Notes: a model not told the origin generated them from the sequence alone. A DNA stretch of 64,000 nt from Caulobacter sp. NIBR1757 (GCF_027912495.1 NZ_CP115463.1:2007501-2071500), one strand, 5' to 3'; positions 26,935 through 35,698 are shown, counted from the first letter of the stretch. Translations and numbers: made by a program.

Positions 26935-27873
26935 CTAATCGCCGCGCGGGATCCCGCGGCGGGCCTTCGGGGCGGGGAGGCGTTTGCCGCCGCTGACGGT
27001 GAAGGAGAGGCCGAAGACGGTGTCGTCGCGGCTGTAGCCGTAGGCGCCGATTTCGCGCTGGGTGGCGGCGGCGGAGATCTGCATCGGGCCCTTGCGCCAG
27101 CCGATGCCGAGCTGGACCTTGCCGTACTCGGCCAGTTTCTCGATCGACCAGCGCTGCTGCTTGCGGCCCTTGTCGCCGAAGTTGAAGCCAAGCGCGTCGC
27201 CGGAGGTGGCGGCGAAGGCGAACCAGCGGCCCTTCTTGGTTCGGGCCGGGGAGACATCGACCTGCAGGCCCAGGCGCTTGGCGTCGAACTGCCGGCCGCG
27301 CGGGGCGATCTGTTGGGCGGCGGGATTCTGGCGGCTGTCGCGGCCGCCGAAGGACAGGCCGGAGCCCGGGTTGAGGGGACTCTCGTTGGTCAGGCTGAAA
27401 CTGACCCGGCGCATGGGGTTGAGCAGGCCCATGGGGGTGGACGAGGGCGCCATGGCCTGGCGCACGGCGGGCCTGGCGTAGGCGGCGACGCGCGGCTCGG
27501 CATAGCCGGTGGGCGGCGGATCGCTCTTGGGGACAAAGCGGGCCAGCATGACGGCCTCGGCATTGGGAGCGGGCCGGGCGTCGGCGCTGGCCATCTCGAC
27601 GACCTGGGCCGGGTGGATGATCGGCTTGGCGGGGCCGCCGGCCAGTTCGACGGGAGCGACGGGCGTGTCGTCGAAGCGGGCGGTGCGGATCGGCGCGTCC
27701 GGATCCTCGGGCGCACGGGCCGTGCCGGAGAAGACGCCGGCGACGTCGGCATCCTTCATCATCCCGGTGTCGGTGAGGCCGTCGGAGCCGGCGCCGGTGA
27801 CCGAAACGGCCGACAGGGCCGCGATCGACACGGCGGCCAGGCTCGTCAAGGCTATCCCGGCAATTGGCCGCAT
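26935..27873 (-). CDS. Exported protein of unknown function with a C-terminal beta-strand-rich region
   Basis: 312 residues. The N-terminal 28 residues are a signal or anchor (MRPIAGIALTSLAAVSIAAL...). Residues 30-160 are a Pro/Ala-rich, low-structure segment. The last 110 residues alternate hydrophobic and polar residues (KGRWFAFAATSGDALGFNFGD, KVQLGIGWRKGPMQISAAAT, DDTVFGLSFTVSGG), which looks like the last strands of a small outer-membrane barrel, similar in style to LpxR-like or surface-exposed proteins. No family is certain. The ATG has GGGGGAG three bases upstream. It stands alone, with the 48-residue gene and the transglutaminase further upstream on the same strand. Confidence 0.7.
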   Translation of the reverse strand: MRPIAGIALTSLAAVSIAALSAVSVTGAGSDGLTDTGMMKDADVAGVFSGTARAPEDPDAPIRTARFDDTPVAPVELAGGPAKPIIHPAQVVEMASADARPAPNAEAVMLARFVPKSDPPPTGYAEPRVAAYARPAVRQAMAPSSTPMGLLNPMRRVSFSLTNESPLNPGSGLSFGGRDSRQNPAAQQIAPRGRQFDAKRLGLQVDVSPARTKKGRWFAFAATSGDALGFNFGDKGRKQQRWSIEKLAEYGKVQLGIGWRKGPMQISAAATQREIGAYGYSRDDTVFGLSFTVSGGKRLPAPKARRGIPRGD

Positions 27874-28011
27874 CTGCTCCCCCGAGCACGTCCCCGATTA
27901 AGGAAGGTTAACCTGCCCCGGAGCGCAAGCAAGCCCAGTCGCGGGGCAGGCGAGCCCGCCGCGATCACTTTTCGTATCGCGGGTCTTCGAGGTTACACGC
28001 AGTTTGGGCGG

Positions 28012-28158
28012 TCAATGGGCCGGGCGGCGCTTGGGGACGGGCTTGTCGGCCTTCCTGGCGGCGTCCTTGTCGGCTTTCTGGCCGTGCTGCGGCTCGGGGA
28101 CCGACTTGCAGAAGGCGTCCCGCCAGGACGGTTCCTGATGCTGGAAATTGGAGGTCAT
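28012..28158 (-). CDS. Small charged protein, 48 residues
   Basis: The minus-strand frame reads MTSNFQHQEPSWRDAFCKSV, then a Lys/Asp/Arg/Pro-rich tail and a stop. GGGAG lies nine bases before the ATG. It follows the transglutaminase gene by 40 bp on the same strand, so it may be co-transcribed. The C-terminal half is basic and likely disordered. No family is recognised. The call rests on the ribosome site, spacing and clean reading frame only. Confidence 0.45.
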   Translation of the reverse strand: MTSNFQHQEPSWRDAFCKSVPEPQHGQKADKDAARKADKPVPKRRPAH

Positions 28159-28198
28159 GACGCGCTACTCCCTGCGATGAAGGCCTCTTTCGGGCCCT

Positions 28199-29083
28199 TC
28201 AGGCGGCCGTCGCCAGGTCGTCGGCGGCCGAAACGGTGACATTGACAGTGAGGGTGCTCTTGCCCGGATCGCCGATCAGGGTGCCGCTGACCGGCGCGGC
28301 CTCGCGCGGGGTGCGGCTGACGGCGACAGGAATGAGATCGGGGGATTCGGCCAGGCCATTGGTCGGGTCGAATTCGGTCCAGCCGAGATCGGGCAGGAAG
28401 ACCTCGCACCAGGCATGGGTGGCGCCGGCCCCGCGCAAGGTGGCGCGGGGGCTATGCAGGTAGCCGGTGACGAAACGCGCCGCGTAGCCCGCCCGGCGCA
28501 GCACCTCGACCATCAGCCAGGCGAAGTCGCGGCAGGTGCCGGACTGGCCGCGCAGGGTCTCGGCCGGGGTCTGGACGCCTTCCTCGTAGCGGGCCTTGTA
28601 GCCGAAGCCGTCGATGGTGCGGTTGATGCGCAGCAGGAATTCCAGGACCGGCTCGTCGGGCTTGTCCATCTGGTCCTTGAGCCAGGCGTTGACGAGGACG
28701 TCGTCGTCGCTTTCGGGGATCATGTAGGGGGCCAGCGCCGCGCGGTCGTCGCGGCTGTAGACGATCGGCATGGCGGTGTGGGGGTTGTCGGGCTGGAACG
28801 GCAGCAGGGGGGCGGGGAACCGCTCGATGACCAGTTGGCTGATGATGACCAGTTCGGTGGACTCGCCGGCGGGGGTGAACCAGCAGACGCAGTTGCTGTA
28901 GGCGTCGTAGGTCCAGCGAAGGGCGCCGGGCGGGCCGACGGCGATCGAGGCCTTCTCGACCTTCAGCCCATGGCTGTCGCGCGGCCGCAGCATCAGGCGC
29001 TGGGGGCCGAAGGCTACCGGTTTTTCGTAGTGGTAGCGGGTTTCGTGCTGGATCATGAGGCGTGCCACGGTGGCGAAAGCCAT
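28199..29083 (-). CDS. Bacterial transglutaminase-like cysteine peptidase with N-terminal BTLCP-type domain
   Basis: 294 residues. The N-terminal strand-rich domain starts IQHETRYHYEKPVAFGPQRLMLRPRDSH, as usual for this family. The papain-like catalytic triad is in place: Cys in SGTCRDFAWLMVEVLRRAG, His in GATHAWCEVFLPDLGW and Asp in FDPTNG. Members cleave or cross-link peptides; bacterial roles are mostly unproven. Start uncertain: ATG at 29083 (weak AAAGG ahead) or the later ATG at 29056, which begins MIQHETRY. It is divergent from the radical-SAM repair gene, and a LexA-type box lies between the two. Confidence 0.88.
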   Translation of the reverse strand: MAFATVARLMIQHETRYHYEKPVAFGPQRLMLRPRDSHGLKVEKASIAVGPPGALRWTYDAYSNCVCWFTPAGESTELVIISQLVIERFPAPLLPFQPDNPHTAMPIVYSRDDRAALAPYMIPESDDDVLVNAWLKDQMDKPDEPVLEFLLRINRTIDGFGYKARYEEGVQTPAETLRGQSGTCRDFAWLMVEVLRRAGYAARFVTGYLHSPRATLRGAGATHAWCEVFLPDLGWTEFDPTNGLAESPDLIPVAVSRTPREAAPVSGTLIGDPGKSTLTVNVTVSAADDLATAA

Positions 29084-29131
29084 GCGGGAAGCCTTTGGTT
29101 CCAAACACCTTTTGTGACGCGGCCATTGTTA

Positions 29132-29146
29132 GAACAAAATGGGAAC
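29132..29146. promoter_or_regulatory. LexA (SOS) box GAAC-N7-GAAC before the radical-SAM/UdgX operon
   Basis: The 15 bases GAACAAAATGGGAAC are an exact instance of the direct-repeat LexA operator of alphaproteobacteria (GTTC-N7-GTTC read on the other strand). It ends 14 bases before the start of the radical-SAM gene and is 48 bp from the transglutaminase start, so it could control either or both. By chance such a site is expected only once or twice in a window of this size, and a repair gene directly behind it raises confidence. Confidence 0.75.
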
Positions 29147-29160
29147 ACTAGAGTGCGGTC

Positions 29161-30381
29161 ATGGCCGTGCTCGATCGCAAGCGTAAACTCTCCATCCTCT
29201 CCGACGCCGCGAAATACGACGCCTCCTGCGCCTCGTCGGGGTCGAACAAGCGCGACTCCGTGGGCGGCAAGGGGGTGGGGTCGACCGAGGGCATGGGCAT
29301 CTGTCACGCCTATGCGCCGGACGGGCGGTGCATCAGCCTGCTCAAGATCCTGCTGACCAACTTCTGCATCTACGACTGCGCCTACTGCATCAACCGGGTG
29401 AGTTCGAACGTGGCCCGGGCCCGGTTCACGGTACAGGAGGTCGTCGACCTGACGCTGGGCTTCTACAAGCGCAACTATATCGAGGGGCTGTTCCTCTCGT
29501 CGGGGATCATCAAGAGCGGCGACTACACGCTGGAAGAGATGGTGCGGGTGGCCAGGGCGCTGCGGCTCGACCACGATTTCCGGGGCTATATCCATCTCAA
29601 GCTGATCCCCGAGGCTTCGCCGGCCCTGGTGCTGGAGGCGGGGCTCTATGCGGACCGGGTGTCGATCAACATCGAGCTGCCGAGCGACGCCAGCCTGAGC
29701 CATTTGGCCCCGCAGAAGGACGTGCGGGTGATCAAGAAGGCGATGGGCGGGGTGAAGCTGGCCATCGACGAGGGCAAGGAAAAGGGGCGCAAGACGAAGC
29801 CGCCGCGCTTCGCCCCGGCCGGGCAATCGACGCAGCTGATCATCGGGGCGGACGCCTGCAGCGATGGTGAGATCCTGAACCGCAGCGCGCGGCTGTACGG
29901 CGGCTACGGCCTGCGGCGGGTCTACTACTCGGCCTTCAGCCCGATCCCTGATGCGTCGCGCAACCTGCCGCTGGAGCGGCCGCCGCTGATGCGCGAACAC
30001 CGGCTGTACCAGGCCGACTGGCTGATGCGGTTCTACGGCTTCGAGCGGCAGGAGATTGTCGGGGACGAGGGCAATCTGGACCTGGCCATCGATCCGAAGC
30101 TGGCCTGGGCCCTGGCCCATCGCGAGGATTTTCCGGTCGATGTGAACAGGGCCGACCGCGAGACGCTGCTGCGCACGCCGGGGCTGGGGGTGAAGACGGT
30201 TGACCGGATGATCGCGCTGCGGCGCCAGAAGCGGTTGCGGCTGGAGGATGTGAAGCGGCTGGCGCGGGGCGTCGAGAAGGTGAAGCCGTTCATCGTCACG
30301 GAGGACTGGACGCCCGGCTCGCTGACCGACCGGCTGGACCTTCGGGCCCAGGTGGCGCCGGAACAGCCGAGGCTGCTGTGA
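29161..30381 (+). CDS. Putative DNA modification/repair radical-SAM protein linked to UdgX
   Basis: 406 residues. The radical-SAM cluster motif CX3CX2C is at residues 69-76 (CIYDCAYC), in a family-specific setting LLKILLTNFCIYDC. The C-terminal part carries a helix-hairpin-helix DNA-binding motif (VNRADRETLLRTPGLGVKTV, near residue 330). This pairing with the following UdgX gene is a known conserved two-gene cassette (rSAM_link_UDG). The reaction is not known; action on damaged DNA is inferred from partner and motif. The stop overlaps the next start by four bases. A LexA-type box lies just upstream. Confidence 0.92.
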   Translation: MAVLDRKRKLSILSDAAKYDASCASSGSNKRDSVGGKGVGSTEGMGICHAYAPDGRCISLLKILLTNFCIYDCAYCINRVSSNVARARFTVQEVVDLTLGFYKRNYIEGLFLSSGIIKSGDYTLEEMVRVARALRLDHDFRGYIHLKLIPEASPALVLEAGLYADRVSINIELPSDASLSHLAPQKDVRVIKKAMGGVKLAIDEGKEKGRKTKPPRFAPAGQSTQLIIGADACSDGEILNRSARLYGGYGLRRVYYSAFSPIPDASRNLPLERPPLMREHRLYQADWLMRFYGFERQEIVGDEGNLDLAIDPKLAWALAHREDFPVDVNRADRETLLRTPGLGVKTVDRMIALRRQKRLRLEDVKRLARGVEKVKPFIVTEDWTPGSLTDRLDLRAQVAPEQPRLL

Positions 30382-31814
30382 GGCAGGTTCGGCTGGCGGG
30401 ACCCACCGACTTCGAGGGCTGGCGGCTCGCGGCGCGGGCCTTGCGGCTGGGCGGGGTGGAGCCGACGCGCGTCGCCTGGACGGTGGCGGGCGAAGGCGAT
30501 CTCTTCGCCGAGCCGGGCGGGGTCGAGGAGGCCTCGGACGCGGCCCCGGCCTTCCGCACGCCGCGGGCCTTCGTCGAGCTGGCGCAGGATGTCATCTGCC
30601 ACCGCGGCGGGGATCGGTTCGACCTGCTGTATCGGCTGCTCTGGCGGCTGGAGGCAGAGCAGAACCTGATGCTCGACATCACCGACGCGGACGTCGCCCG
30701 GGCCCGCGAAATGGCCAAGAACGTCTCCCGCGCCAGCCACAAGATGAAGGCCTTCGTGCGCTTCCGTCGGATCGAGGGGACCGAACCGGAGGCCTATGCC
30801 GCCTGGTTCGAGCCGGCGCACTACGTCGTCGAGCGGACGTCGGGCTTCTTCGTGCGGCGGTTCACGGGGATGCTGTTCTCGATCCTGACGCCTGACCTCT
30901 GTTGCCATTGGGACGGGGAGGCGCTGGCCTTTTCGCCCGGTGTTTCACGCGACCAGGCCCCGGCCGACGACGTGCTGGAGGAGTATTGGCGCACCTACTA
31001 CGCCGCGATCTTCAACCCGGCCCGGCTGAAGGTGAAGGCCATGCAAGCCGAGATGCCCAAGCGCTATTGGCGCAACCTTCCGGAGGCGCGGCTCATTCCG
31101 GAGCTGATCGCCAGCGCCGGGGAAAGGACCGCCGCCATGGTCGCCGCCGCGCCGACCGAGCCCTCCCGCCACGCCATCAAGGCCGCCCGCGCCGCCGCCC
31201 GCGATGCGCCGTTCGGTGAGGGCCAGCCGACCTCGCTCGAAGAACTGGTGGCCGGCGTCGATGGCTGCCGCCGCTGCGACCTCTGGAAGGACGCCACCCA
31301 GGGCGTGCCGGGCGAGGGGGCGGCGCGGGCCCGGCTGATGGTCGTCGGCGAGCAGCCGGGGGATCAGGAGGACCTGGCCGGTCGGCCCTTCGTCGGGCCG
31401 GCCGGGCAGGTGTTCAACCAGGCTCTGGAGAAGGCGGGGGTGCCGCGCGAGGCGGCTTACGTCACCAATGCGGTGAAGCACTTCAAGCACGAGCTGCGCG
31501 GCAAGCGGCGGATCCACAAGACGCCGGCGGCGCCGGAGATCGTCGCCTGTCGCTGGTGGCTGGACAGTGAGCGGCGGCTGATCCGGCCAAAGGTGATCGT
31601 GGCCCTGGGGGCGACAGCGGCGCAGGCGGTGTTCGGCAAGGCTATGCCGATCGCGGCGAGCCGGGGGCGGGCCATCCAGCTGGATGACCAGGCCCAGGGG
31701 GTGGTGACCTATCACCCGTCCTTCCTGCTGCGCGTGCCGGATGCGAAGGCCAAGGCGGAGGGGTTCGCGGCGCTGGTCGAGGACCTGGCGCTGGCGTGGC
31801 GGCTGGCGGCGTGA
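30378..31814 (+). CDS. udgX: UdgX uracil-DNA glycosylase fused to a DUF4130 (SAM_7_link) N-terminal domain
   Basis: 478 residues in two parts. Residues 1 to about 245 are the DUF4130/SAM_7_link_chp domain of the radical-SAM-linked cassette. Residues 285-478 are an UdgX-type glycosylase: GCRRCDLWKDATQGVPGEG (a Cys pair for the iron-sulfur cluster), VGEQPGDQEDLAGRPFVGPAG (motif 1) and TYHPSFLLR (motif 2). The UdgX-specific loop KRRIHKTP is at 376-383; its His380 matches the His that, in studied UdgX, forms a covalent bond with the abasic sugar. The gene overlaps the radical-SAM gene by four bases and shares its LexA-type box, so damage induction is likely. Confidence 0.93.
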   Translation: MRQVRLAGPTDFEGWRLAARALRLGGVEPTRVAWTVAGEGDLFAEPGGVEEASDAAPAFRTPRAFVELAQDVICHRGGDRFDLLYRLLWRLEAEQNLMLDITDADVARAREMAKNVSRASHKMKAFVRFRRIEGTEPEAYAAWFEPAHYVVERTSGFFVRRFTGMLFSILTPDLCCHWDGEALAFSPGVSRDQAPADDVLEEYWRTYYAAIFNPARLKVKAMQAEMPKRYWRNLPEARLIPELIASAGERTAAMVAAAPTEPSRHAIKAARAAARDAPFGEGQPTSLEELVAGVDGCRRCDLWKDATQGVPGEGAARARLMVVGEQPGDQEDLAGRPFVGPAGQVFNQALEKAGVPREAAYVTNAVKHFKHELRGKRRIHKTPAAPEIVACRWWLDSERRLIRPKVIVALGATAAQAVFGKAMPIAASRGRAIQLDDQAQGVVTYHPSFLLRVPDAKAKAEGFAALVEDLALAWRLAA

Positions 31815-31831
31815 AGGGACTGGGCGCTGTT

Positions 31832-32003
31832 CCTCCCTCCCCGAATTGGGGAGGGCAGGCGCGCGTTGCGCGCCGGGTGGGGAAGTGGGCCACCGCTGCC
31901 GGCCGGTTGGGCTTCTCAGTGCTTGCTCGGTGAAGTCAGTGACCGACTTCCCCACCCGACGCGCGTAACCGCGCGTCTGCCCTCCCCATTCGGGGAGGGA
32001 GGG
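31832..32003. repeat. Long palindromic intergenic repeat, family 2
   Basis: Left arm CCTCCCTCCCCGAATTGGGG continues to GGTGGGGAAGT; the right arm is its near-complement ending GGGGAGGGAGGG. The arms are about 60 bp around a 50-bp centre. It separates the convergent UdgX gene and the hexuronate transporter and may help terminate both. No second copy is seen in the window. Confidence 0.8.
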
Positions 32004-33287
32004 CTAGAGCTTCACTGGCTCCATCTTCGGGGTCAGCAGGTGGACGACGCCGAGGGCCAGCAGGTAGGCGCTGGCGGCGACCACGAAGATGGGCGTGTAG
32101 CTTCCGATCTTGTCGAGCACCCAGCCGGCGTACTTGGCCATGGCCATGCCGCCGAAGGCCCCGACCATGCCGCCGATGCCGACCACCGAGCCCACCGCCG
32201 AGCGCGGGAAGACGTCCGAGGGCAGGGTGTAGAGGTTGGCCGAGAAGCCCTGGTGGGCCGCCGTCGCCACGCCGATGATCAGCACCGCCATCCACAGGTT
32301 GTCGACCACGGCGCCGAGGCAGACCGGCACCGCCAGCAGGGCGCAGATCAGCATGGCCGTCTTGCGGGCGGCGTTGAGGCTCATGCCGCGCTTCATCATC
32401 GCCGAACTCATCCAGCCGCCGCCGACGCTGCCGACGTCGCTGAGCAGGTAGATGCAGACCAGCGGGATGCCGAAGGTCTTGAGGTCGAGGCCGTGCTTCT
32501 TGGACAGGAAGTCCGGCAGCCAGAAGAGGAACATCCACCAGATCGGATCGATCAGGAACTTGCCGAGCGCATAGGCCCAGGTTTCCTTGATGGTCAGCAG
32601 CTTCAGCCAGCCGACCTTCTCGACCGGGTCCGGGGCGTCCTGTTCGATCCAGGCCAGTTCGGCGGGCGTGAGGGCCTTCTGCTCGCGCGGACGGCGATAG
32701 ACGATCAGCCAGATCGGCAGCCACAGCAGGCCGGCGAGGCCGGTGACGACGAAGGCCGCCTGCCAGCCCCAGGCCAGCACCAGGGCCGGCACCACCAGCG
32801 GGGTGACGATGGCGCCGATGTTGGTGCCGGCGTTGAACAGGCCGGTGGCGAAGGCGCGCTCCTTCTTGGGAAACCACTCGGCCACGGCCTTGATGCCGCC
32901 CGGAAAGCCGCCGCCCTCACCGACGCCGAGCAGGACGCGGGCGGCGATCATGTGGCTGAGCGAGCTGACGCCGGCGTGGGCGATATGGCCGATCTGCCAG
33001 ATCAGGAAGGCGACGCCGAAGCCCCAGCGGGCGCCGATGCGGTCGATGAAGCGACCGAACAGCAGGTAGGAGACGGCATAGGCGGCCTGGAACCAGAAGA
33101 TGATGTCGGCGTACTGCGTCTCGGTCCAGCCGAACTCGGCCGACAGGGTGGGCTTGAGCACCCCCAGCATCTGGCGATCGACGTAGTTGATGACCATCGC
33201 CGCGAACAGCAGCGTACAGATCAGCCAGCGGTAGTTGCCCACCTTGATGGAAGGCGATGGCCCGTCAGCCTCGGTCGCGCTGCTCAT
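32004..33287 (-). CDS. MFS transporter of the hexuronate/ACS type
   Basis: 427 residues, about 12 helices. The family N-terminal core is WLICTLLFAAMVINYVDRQMLGVLKPTL, with LFGRFIDRIGARWGF (motif A) and RVLLGVGEGGGFPGGIKAVAEWFPKKERAFATGLFNAGTNIGAI, typical of ExuT-like anion:cation symporters for hexuronates. It probably imports galacturonate or a related sugar acid. ATG at 33287 with GAGGAAA ahead is chosen; the open frame runs further upstream into the hydratase gene. Its start region overlaps the hydratase 3' end by 23 bp, so both are one transcript. Pectate lyase is divergent. Confidence 0.88.
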   Translation of the reverse strand: MSSATEADGPSPSIKVGNYRWLICTLLFAAMVINYVDRQMLGVLKPTLSAEFGWTETQYADIIFWFQAAYAVSYLLFGRFIDRIGARWGFGVAFLIWQIGHIAHAGVSSLSHMIAARVLLGVGEGGGFPGGIKAVAEWFPKKERAFATGLFNAGTNIGAIVTPLVVPALVLAWGWQAAFVVTGLAGLLWLPIWLIVYRRPREQKALTPAELAWIEQDAPDPVEKVGWLKLLTIKETWAYALGKFLIDPIWWMFLFWLPDFLSKKHGLDLKTFGIPLVCIYLLSDVGSVGGGWMSSAMMKRGMSLNAARKTAMLICALLAVPVCLGAVVDNLWMAVLIIGVATAAHQGFSANLYTLPSDVFPRSAVGSVVGIGGMVGAFGGMAMAKYAGWVLDKIGSYTPIFVVAASAYLLALGVVHLLTPKMEPVKL

Positions 33288-34179
33288 GCGTGGTTTCCTC
33301 TTCCCCGATCGGCCCCGCCGGTTTCGCCCGGCACAGGATTTCGCCGAAAGCCCCAAAATCGATGCGCGCGGTCTGACCCGCGACGATGTCATGCACGCCG
33401 GTGACGGCGCCAGTGGTGACCAGGTCACCGGCTTTCAGCGGCCGGCCGCGCGCGGCGCAATGGCCGAGCAGCCAGGCGAAGGCCTCGGCCGGGCCGTCCG
33501 GAAGGTCGGCGGCCGAGCCGGTTCCGACCAGGGCGCCATCGATGGACGTGCGGCAGGTCAGGCTGTCGAAAGGGCGGCTGCGCCAGCCGTCGATGGCCGG
33601 GCCGAGGATCAGGCCCCAGTTGTTGCCGAAGTCGCTGGCCACGACGAGGGGGCCCAGCGCGTTGATGGTGGCCAGCGGGCTGCCGGCGATCTCGACGCCG
33701 ACGAACAGGCCATCGGCCAGGTCCAGCGCCTCGGCGGCGGTCCAGGCGGTCTTGCCGGCCGGGGCGTCGGCCCCCAGGCGATAGACGAACTCGCCCTCGA
33801 CGGCGGCGAACCCGCCGACGAAGACCGGCACGTCGAGCACCTGGCCGGGGATAGAGAGCCAGCGATTGCGGGCGAACACCGGGCCGGCGACGCGGGCTTC
33901 GCCGAGCCTGCCTTGCAGGTCCGGGGCGATGCGGCCGACCTTCCAGCCGACCGGGGCCTCGCCCCATTGATCGAGCGCCTGGTCCTGGATGGCGTAGGAG
34001 CCGGCGAGGTCGGCGGGGATGGCGCCGGGGAAGCCGGGCAGGGGCCTGGCGTCGCGCCGGGCGGTGGTGAAGGCGCGCGCGATCTCGGCGCTGTTGTCGC
34101 CGGTCACGGTGCTGGCCGCCGATCGCTTCAAGCCGATGGTCCTCCCCCAGAGCTTTCCCGGCCTTTGCCGGCGCCCCAT
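33265..34179 (-). CDS. 2-keto-4-pentenoate hydratase / FAH-superfamily hydratase
   Basis: 304 residues. The hydratase-type FAH fold is seen in YAIQDQALDQWGEAPVGWKVGRIAPDLQGRLG, VEGEFVYRLGAD (metal-binding Glu pair) and GDLVTTGAVTGVHDIVAGQTARIDFG. Family members hydrate 2-keto-4-pentenoate or decarboxylate 2-oxo-hex-3-enedioate type compounds. Here the neighbours (uronate transporter, pectate lyase) hint at a sugar-acid role, which is inference. Start uncertain: ATG 34179 lacks a ribosome site; the TTG 16 codons later has GGGGGAGGA eight bases ahead. It overlaps the transporter gene. Confidence 0.85.
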   Translation of the reverse strand: MGRRQRPGKLWGRTIGLKRSAASTVTGDNSAEIARAFTTARRDARPLPGFPGAIPADLAGSYAIQDQALDQWGEAPVGWKVGRIAPDLQGRLGEARVAGPVFARNRWLSIPGQVLDVPVFVGGFAAVEGEFVYRLGADAPAGKTAWTAAEALDLADGLFVGVEIAGSPLATINALGPLVVASDFGNNWGLILGPAIDGWRSRPFDSLTCRTSIDGALVGTGSAADLPDGPAEAFAWLLGHCAARGRPLKAGDLVTTGAVTGVHDIVAGQTARIDFGAFGEILCRAKPAGPIGEEETTHEQRDRG

Positions 34180-34276
34180 TGTCGGGGTCGGGATTGTCTC
34201 TAGAGGAAACCGGTGTCATTTTCAATCGGCAGGCGGCGAAAAGGCCGACGCGGTGACGCCATGGGGAGTGAAAGCG

Positions 34277-35632
34277 GTGTTTAAACAACGGCTTGTGGTC
34301 ATAGTTTTGGGTTTGGCGGTCTGTTTCGCGCCGCTCGGCGGCGTCACGGCGCAGACGCCTGAGTCGGCGTCGCCGCCGCTGGCCTTTCCGGGCGCACTGG
34401 GCTGGGCGGCGAAGACGCCGGGCGGCCGTGGCGGCGAGATCATCCGGGTGACGAACCTAAATGGCGACGGGCCGGGATCCTTCAAGGCGGCGGTCGAGGC
34501 CAAGGGGCCGCGCATTGTCGTCTTCGAGGTCGGCGGGGTGATCGACATGGGCGGCAAGACCCTGACGATTCGCGAGCCTTTCCTGACGATTGCCGGGCAG
34601 ACGGCGCCGTCGCCGGGTGTGACCCTGATCCGCGGCGGCATCGACCTGGCCACCCACGACGTGGTCGTGCAGCACATCCGCGTGCGGCCGGGCGACGCCG
34701 GCTTTCCGAAGAAGAGCGGCAAGGACTTCGACAGCATCTCCACCCAGGGGATCAGCTACAACATCATCATCGACCACTGCAGCCTGACCTGGGGCACGGA
34801 CGAGAACCTGTCGGCCTCGGGCCCCAGGTTCGTGGGCGAGACGCCGGACGACTGGCGGGCCGGCACCTCGCGCAACATCACCTTCTCGAACAACATCATC
34901 GCCGAGAGCCTGCGTTACTCGACCCATGCCAAGATCGAGCATTCCAAGGGCAGCCTGATCCACGACAACATCACCGGCATCCTGATCGTCGGGAACCTCT
35001 ACGCCCACAATTTCGAGCGCAATCCGCTGTTCAAGGGCGGGGTGCGCGGGGTGGTGGTCAACAACCTGATCTACAATCCGGGCCAGCGGGCCATCCACTA
35101 CAACCTGATGGCCGAGGAATGGGGCGACCATCCCTGGCAGGTGGGGCAGCTGGTGGCGGTGGGCAATGTGCTGCGCGGCGGCATGGACACGGCCGAGCAC
35201 ATCGCCTTCCTGGAGATCGGCGGCTACGGCGATCTGGAGTACTACGGCAAGGACAACATCGCCGTGGATCGCTATGGACGGCCGCTGGCGATGTTCGGGC
35301 GCTATACGACCAGCCCGGCGAAGATCATCCAGAAGGGCAAGCCGATGCTGTGGCCGGAGGGGCTGAAAGCCATGCCGGCGTCGGCGGTGCAGCAGTCGGT
35401 GCTGATCAGCGCCGGGGCCCGGCCCTGGGACCGCGACGCCAATGACGTGCAGCTGATCAGCGACACGGCCGAAGGGCGCGGGGCGATCATCGACAGCCAG
35501 GACGACCTGCACGGCTATCCGAACCCGAAGCCGACGGCGAAACCCTTCAATCCGGACGACTGGAACCTGTTCGACATGACGCCGAAGCGGCCGGACGTGC
35601 TTGACGCCGGGGCGAAGGCGAAGGGGACTTAA
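34277..35632 (+). CDS. Secreted pectate lyase-like polysaccharide lyase
   Basis: 451 residues from a GTG start with GGGGAG eight bases upstream. Signal peptide: residues 1 to about 27 (VVIVLGLAVCFAPLGGVTAQ). The mature protein is a right-handed beta-helix of PL1-like type: AFPGALGWAAKTPGGRGGEIIRVTNLNGDGPGSFKAAVEA at the start, IDMGGKTLTIREPFLTIAGQTAPSPGVTL, then DHCSLTWGTDENLSAS (the calcium-binding Asp region) and repeated N-rich ladder turns (ITFSNNIIAESL; VVVNNLIYNPG). It cleaves polygalacturonate-type chains outside the cell. Divergent from the hydratase/transporter pair, forming a small pectin-use locus. Confidence 0.88.
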   Translation: MFKQRLVVIVLGLAVCFAPLGGVTAQTPESASPPLAFPGALGWAAKTPGGRGGEIIRVTNLNGDGPGSFKAAVEAKGPRIVVFEVGGVIDMGGKTLTIREPFLTIAGQTAPSPGVTLIRGGIDLATHDVVVQHIRVRPGDAGFPKKSGKDFDSISTQGISYNIIIDHCSLTWGTDENLSASGPRFVGETPDDWRAGTSRNITFSNNIIAESLRYSTHAKIEHSKGSLIHDNITGILIVGNLYAHNFERNPLFKGGVRGVVVNNLIYNPGQRAIHYNLMAEEWGDHPWQVGQLVAVGNVLRGGMDTAEHIAFLEIGGYGDLEYYGKDNIAVDRYGRPLAMFGRYTTSPAKIIQKGKPMLWPEGLKAMPASAVQQSVLISAGARPWDRDANDVQLISDTAEGRGAIIDSQDDLHGYPNPKPTAKPFNPDDWNLFDMTPKRPDVLDAGAKAKGT

Positions 35633-35698
35633 GGGAAGTCTTCCCCTGTCGCGCCGCGTGCCGTATCGATCCCCGAACAAACGTTTGGGGACCTCGCC

